Below, piece after piece: positions 63,945-64,000 of a stretch of DNA of 64,000 nucleotides (its first letter is position 1; every line of letters begins with the position of its first letter). The position numbers and the translations under genes were made by a program. The stretch is from contig NZ_JABCJE010000014.1 in the NCBI RefSeq assembly GCF_013377535.1, positions 19,127 to 83,126 of the forward strand. Reading direction: 5' to 3'. The notes under the pieces are model-generated. The model searched no databases and was not told the DNA's origin. It saw nothing but the letters and a program-made list of their open reading frames with translations. The DNA is from Donghicola mangrovi (GTDB lineage: Bacteria > Pseudomonadota > Alphaproteobacteria > Rhodobacterales > Rhodobacteraceae).

Positions 63945-64000
63945 CGTGGATCGTGGATCGTGGATCGTGGATCGTGGATCGTGGATCGTGGATCGTGGAT
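63945..64000. repeat. Tandem heptamer CGTGGAT, eight copies to the window edge
   Basis: Eight exact copies of CGTGGAT fill 63945-64000 and continue to the last base of the window, so the array may be longer. The 7-bp period does not fit a CRISPR array. Confidence 0.95.

Noticed and set aside
63945..64000. CRISPR array
   Set aside because: The repeat is a 7-bp tandem array without spacers.

Overview
The window reads as alphaproteobacterial DNA, most likely from a Rhodobacteraceae/Roseobacter-group bacterium, and probably from an extrachromosomal replicon. The main evidence is a nirI|nirSECFDLGHJN order and a nosCRZDFYLX order of the Paracoccus/roseobacter type, a repABC replication module, the DUF1403-ScpB plasmid gene pair, and a mobC-relaxase-kfrA backbone. 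I found no rRNA, no tRNA and no CRISPR array.

Region 1 (1-22.6 kb) is a GC-rich denitrification island. The 5' part of nirI diverges from nirS. nirS is followed by all the genes for making heme d1 (nirE, C, F, DL fusion, G, H, J, N), a CbiX-type chelatase and a small membrane protein. A di-heme peroxidase and hemN diverge around a perfect FNR/NNR-type box. On the minus strand nosC-R-Z-D-F-Y-L-X, followed by a cytochrome c, encode nitrous oxide reduction. FNR-type boxes also precede nirS and nosC. Nitrite reduction and N2O reduction are covered; the nitric oxide reductase genes are not in the window.

Region 2 (22.6-31.7 kb) starts with a broken IS5-type element next to the nosC promoter and an IS256-type element whose transposase has an in-frame amber codon. 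A fragment that looks like the end of a subtilisin-like protease, an unrecognised gene and a frameshifted DUF736 gene follow. Then comes a repABC module with three parS-like palindromes and a counter-transcribed RNA between repB and repC, and a tyrosine recombinase.

Region 3 (31.8-45.5 kb) holds a tniABQ transposition module, the DUF1403-ScpB pair, an AbiE toxin-antitoxin pair, an IS3 element, and the most interesting locus of the window: a tightly coupled three-gene operon (44739-40247, minus) for a metallo-beta-lactamase-fold protein, an E2-E1-JAB triple fusion (ubiquitin-like conjugation and deconjugation in one polypeptide) and a patatin-like phospholipase. It resembles the accessory and effector parts of type II CBASS, but no CD-NTase and no free ubiquitin-like protein are visible. 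I propose it as a candidate defence system.

Region 4 (45.5-52.6 kb) is a TAXI-TRAP transporter, a DapA-family aldolase and a LacI-type regulator around one palindromic operator, then a short integrase, a truncated ClbS/DfsB gene and an intact IS6 element.

Region 5 (52.6-64 kb) looks like a second plasmid backbone: a WGR protein, mobC and a relaxase-like gene, a ribbon-helix-helix regulator with a perfect palindrome, and a row of genes (hypothetical, GIY-YIG nuclease, soluble FtsH-like AAA+ protease, Fic protein) in which the junctions upstream of the last three genes each carry a perfect hairpin or palindrome. A KfrA-like protein and a non-coding segment follow, with repeated TGTTGC motifs and eight tandem CGTGGAT copies running to the window end.
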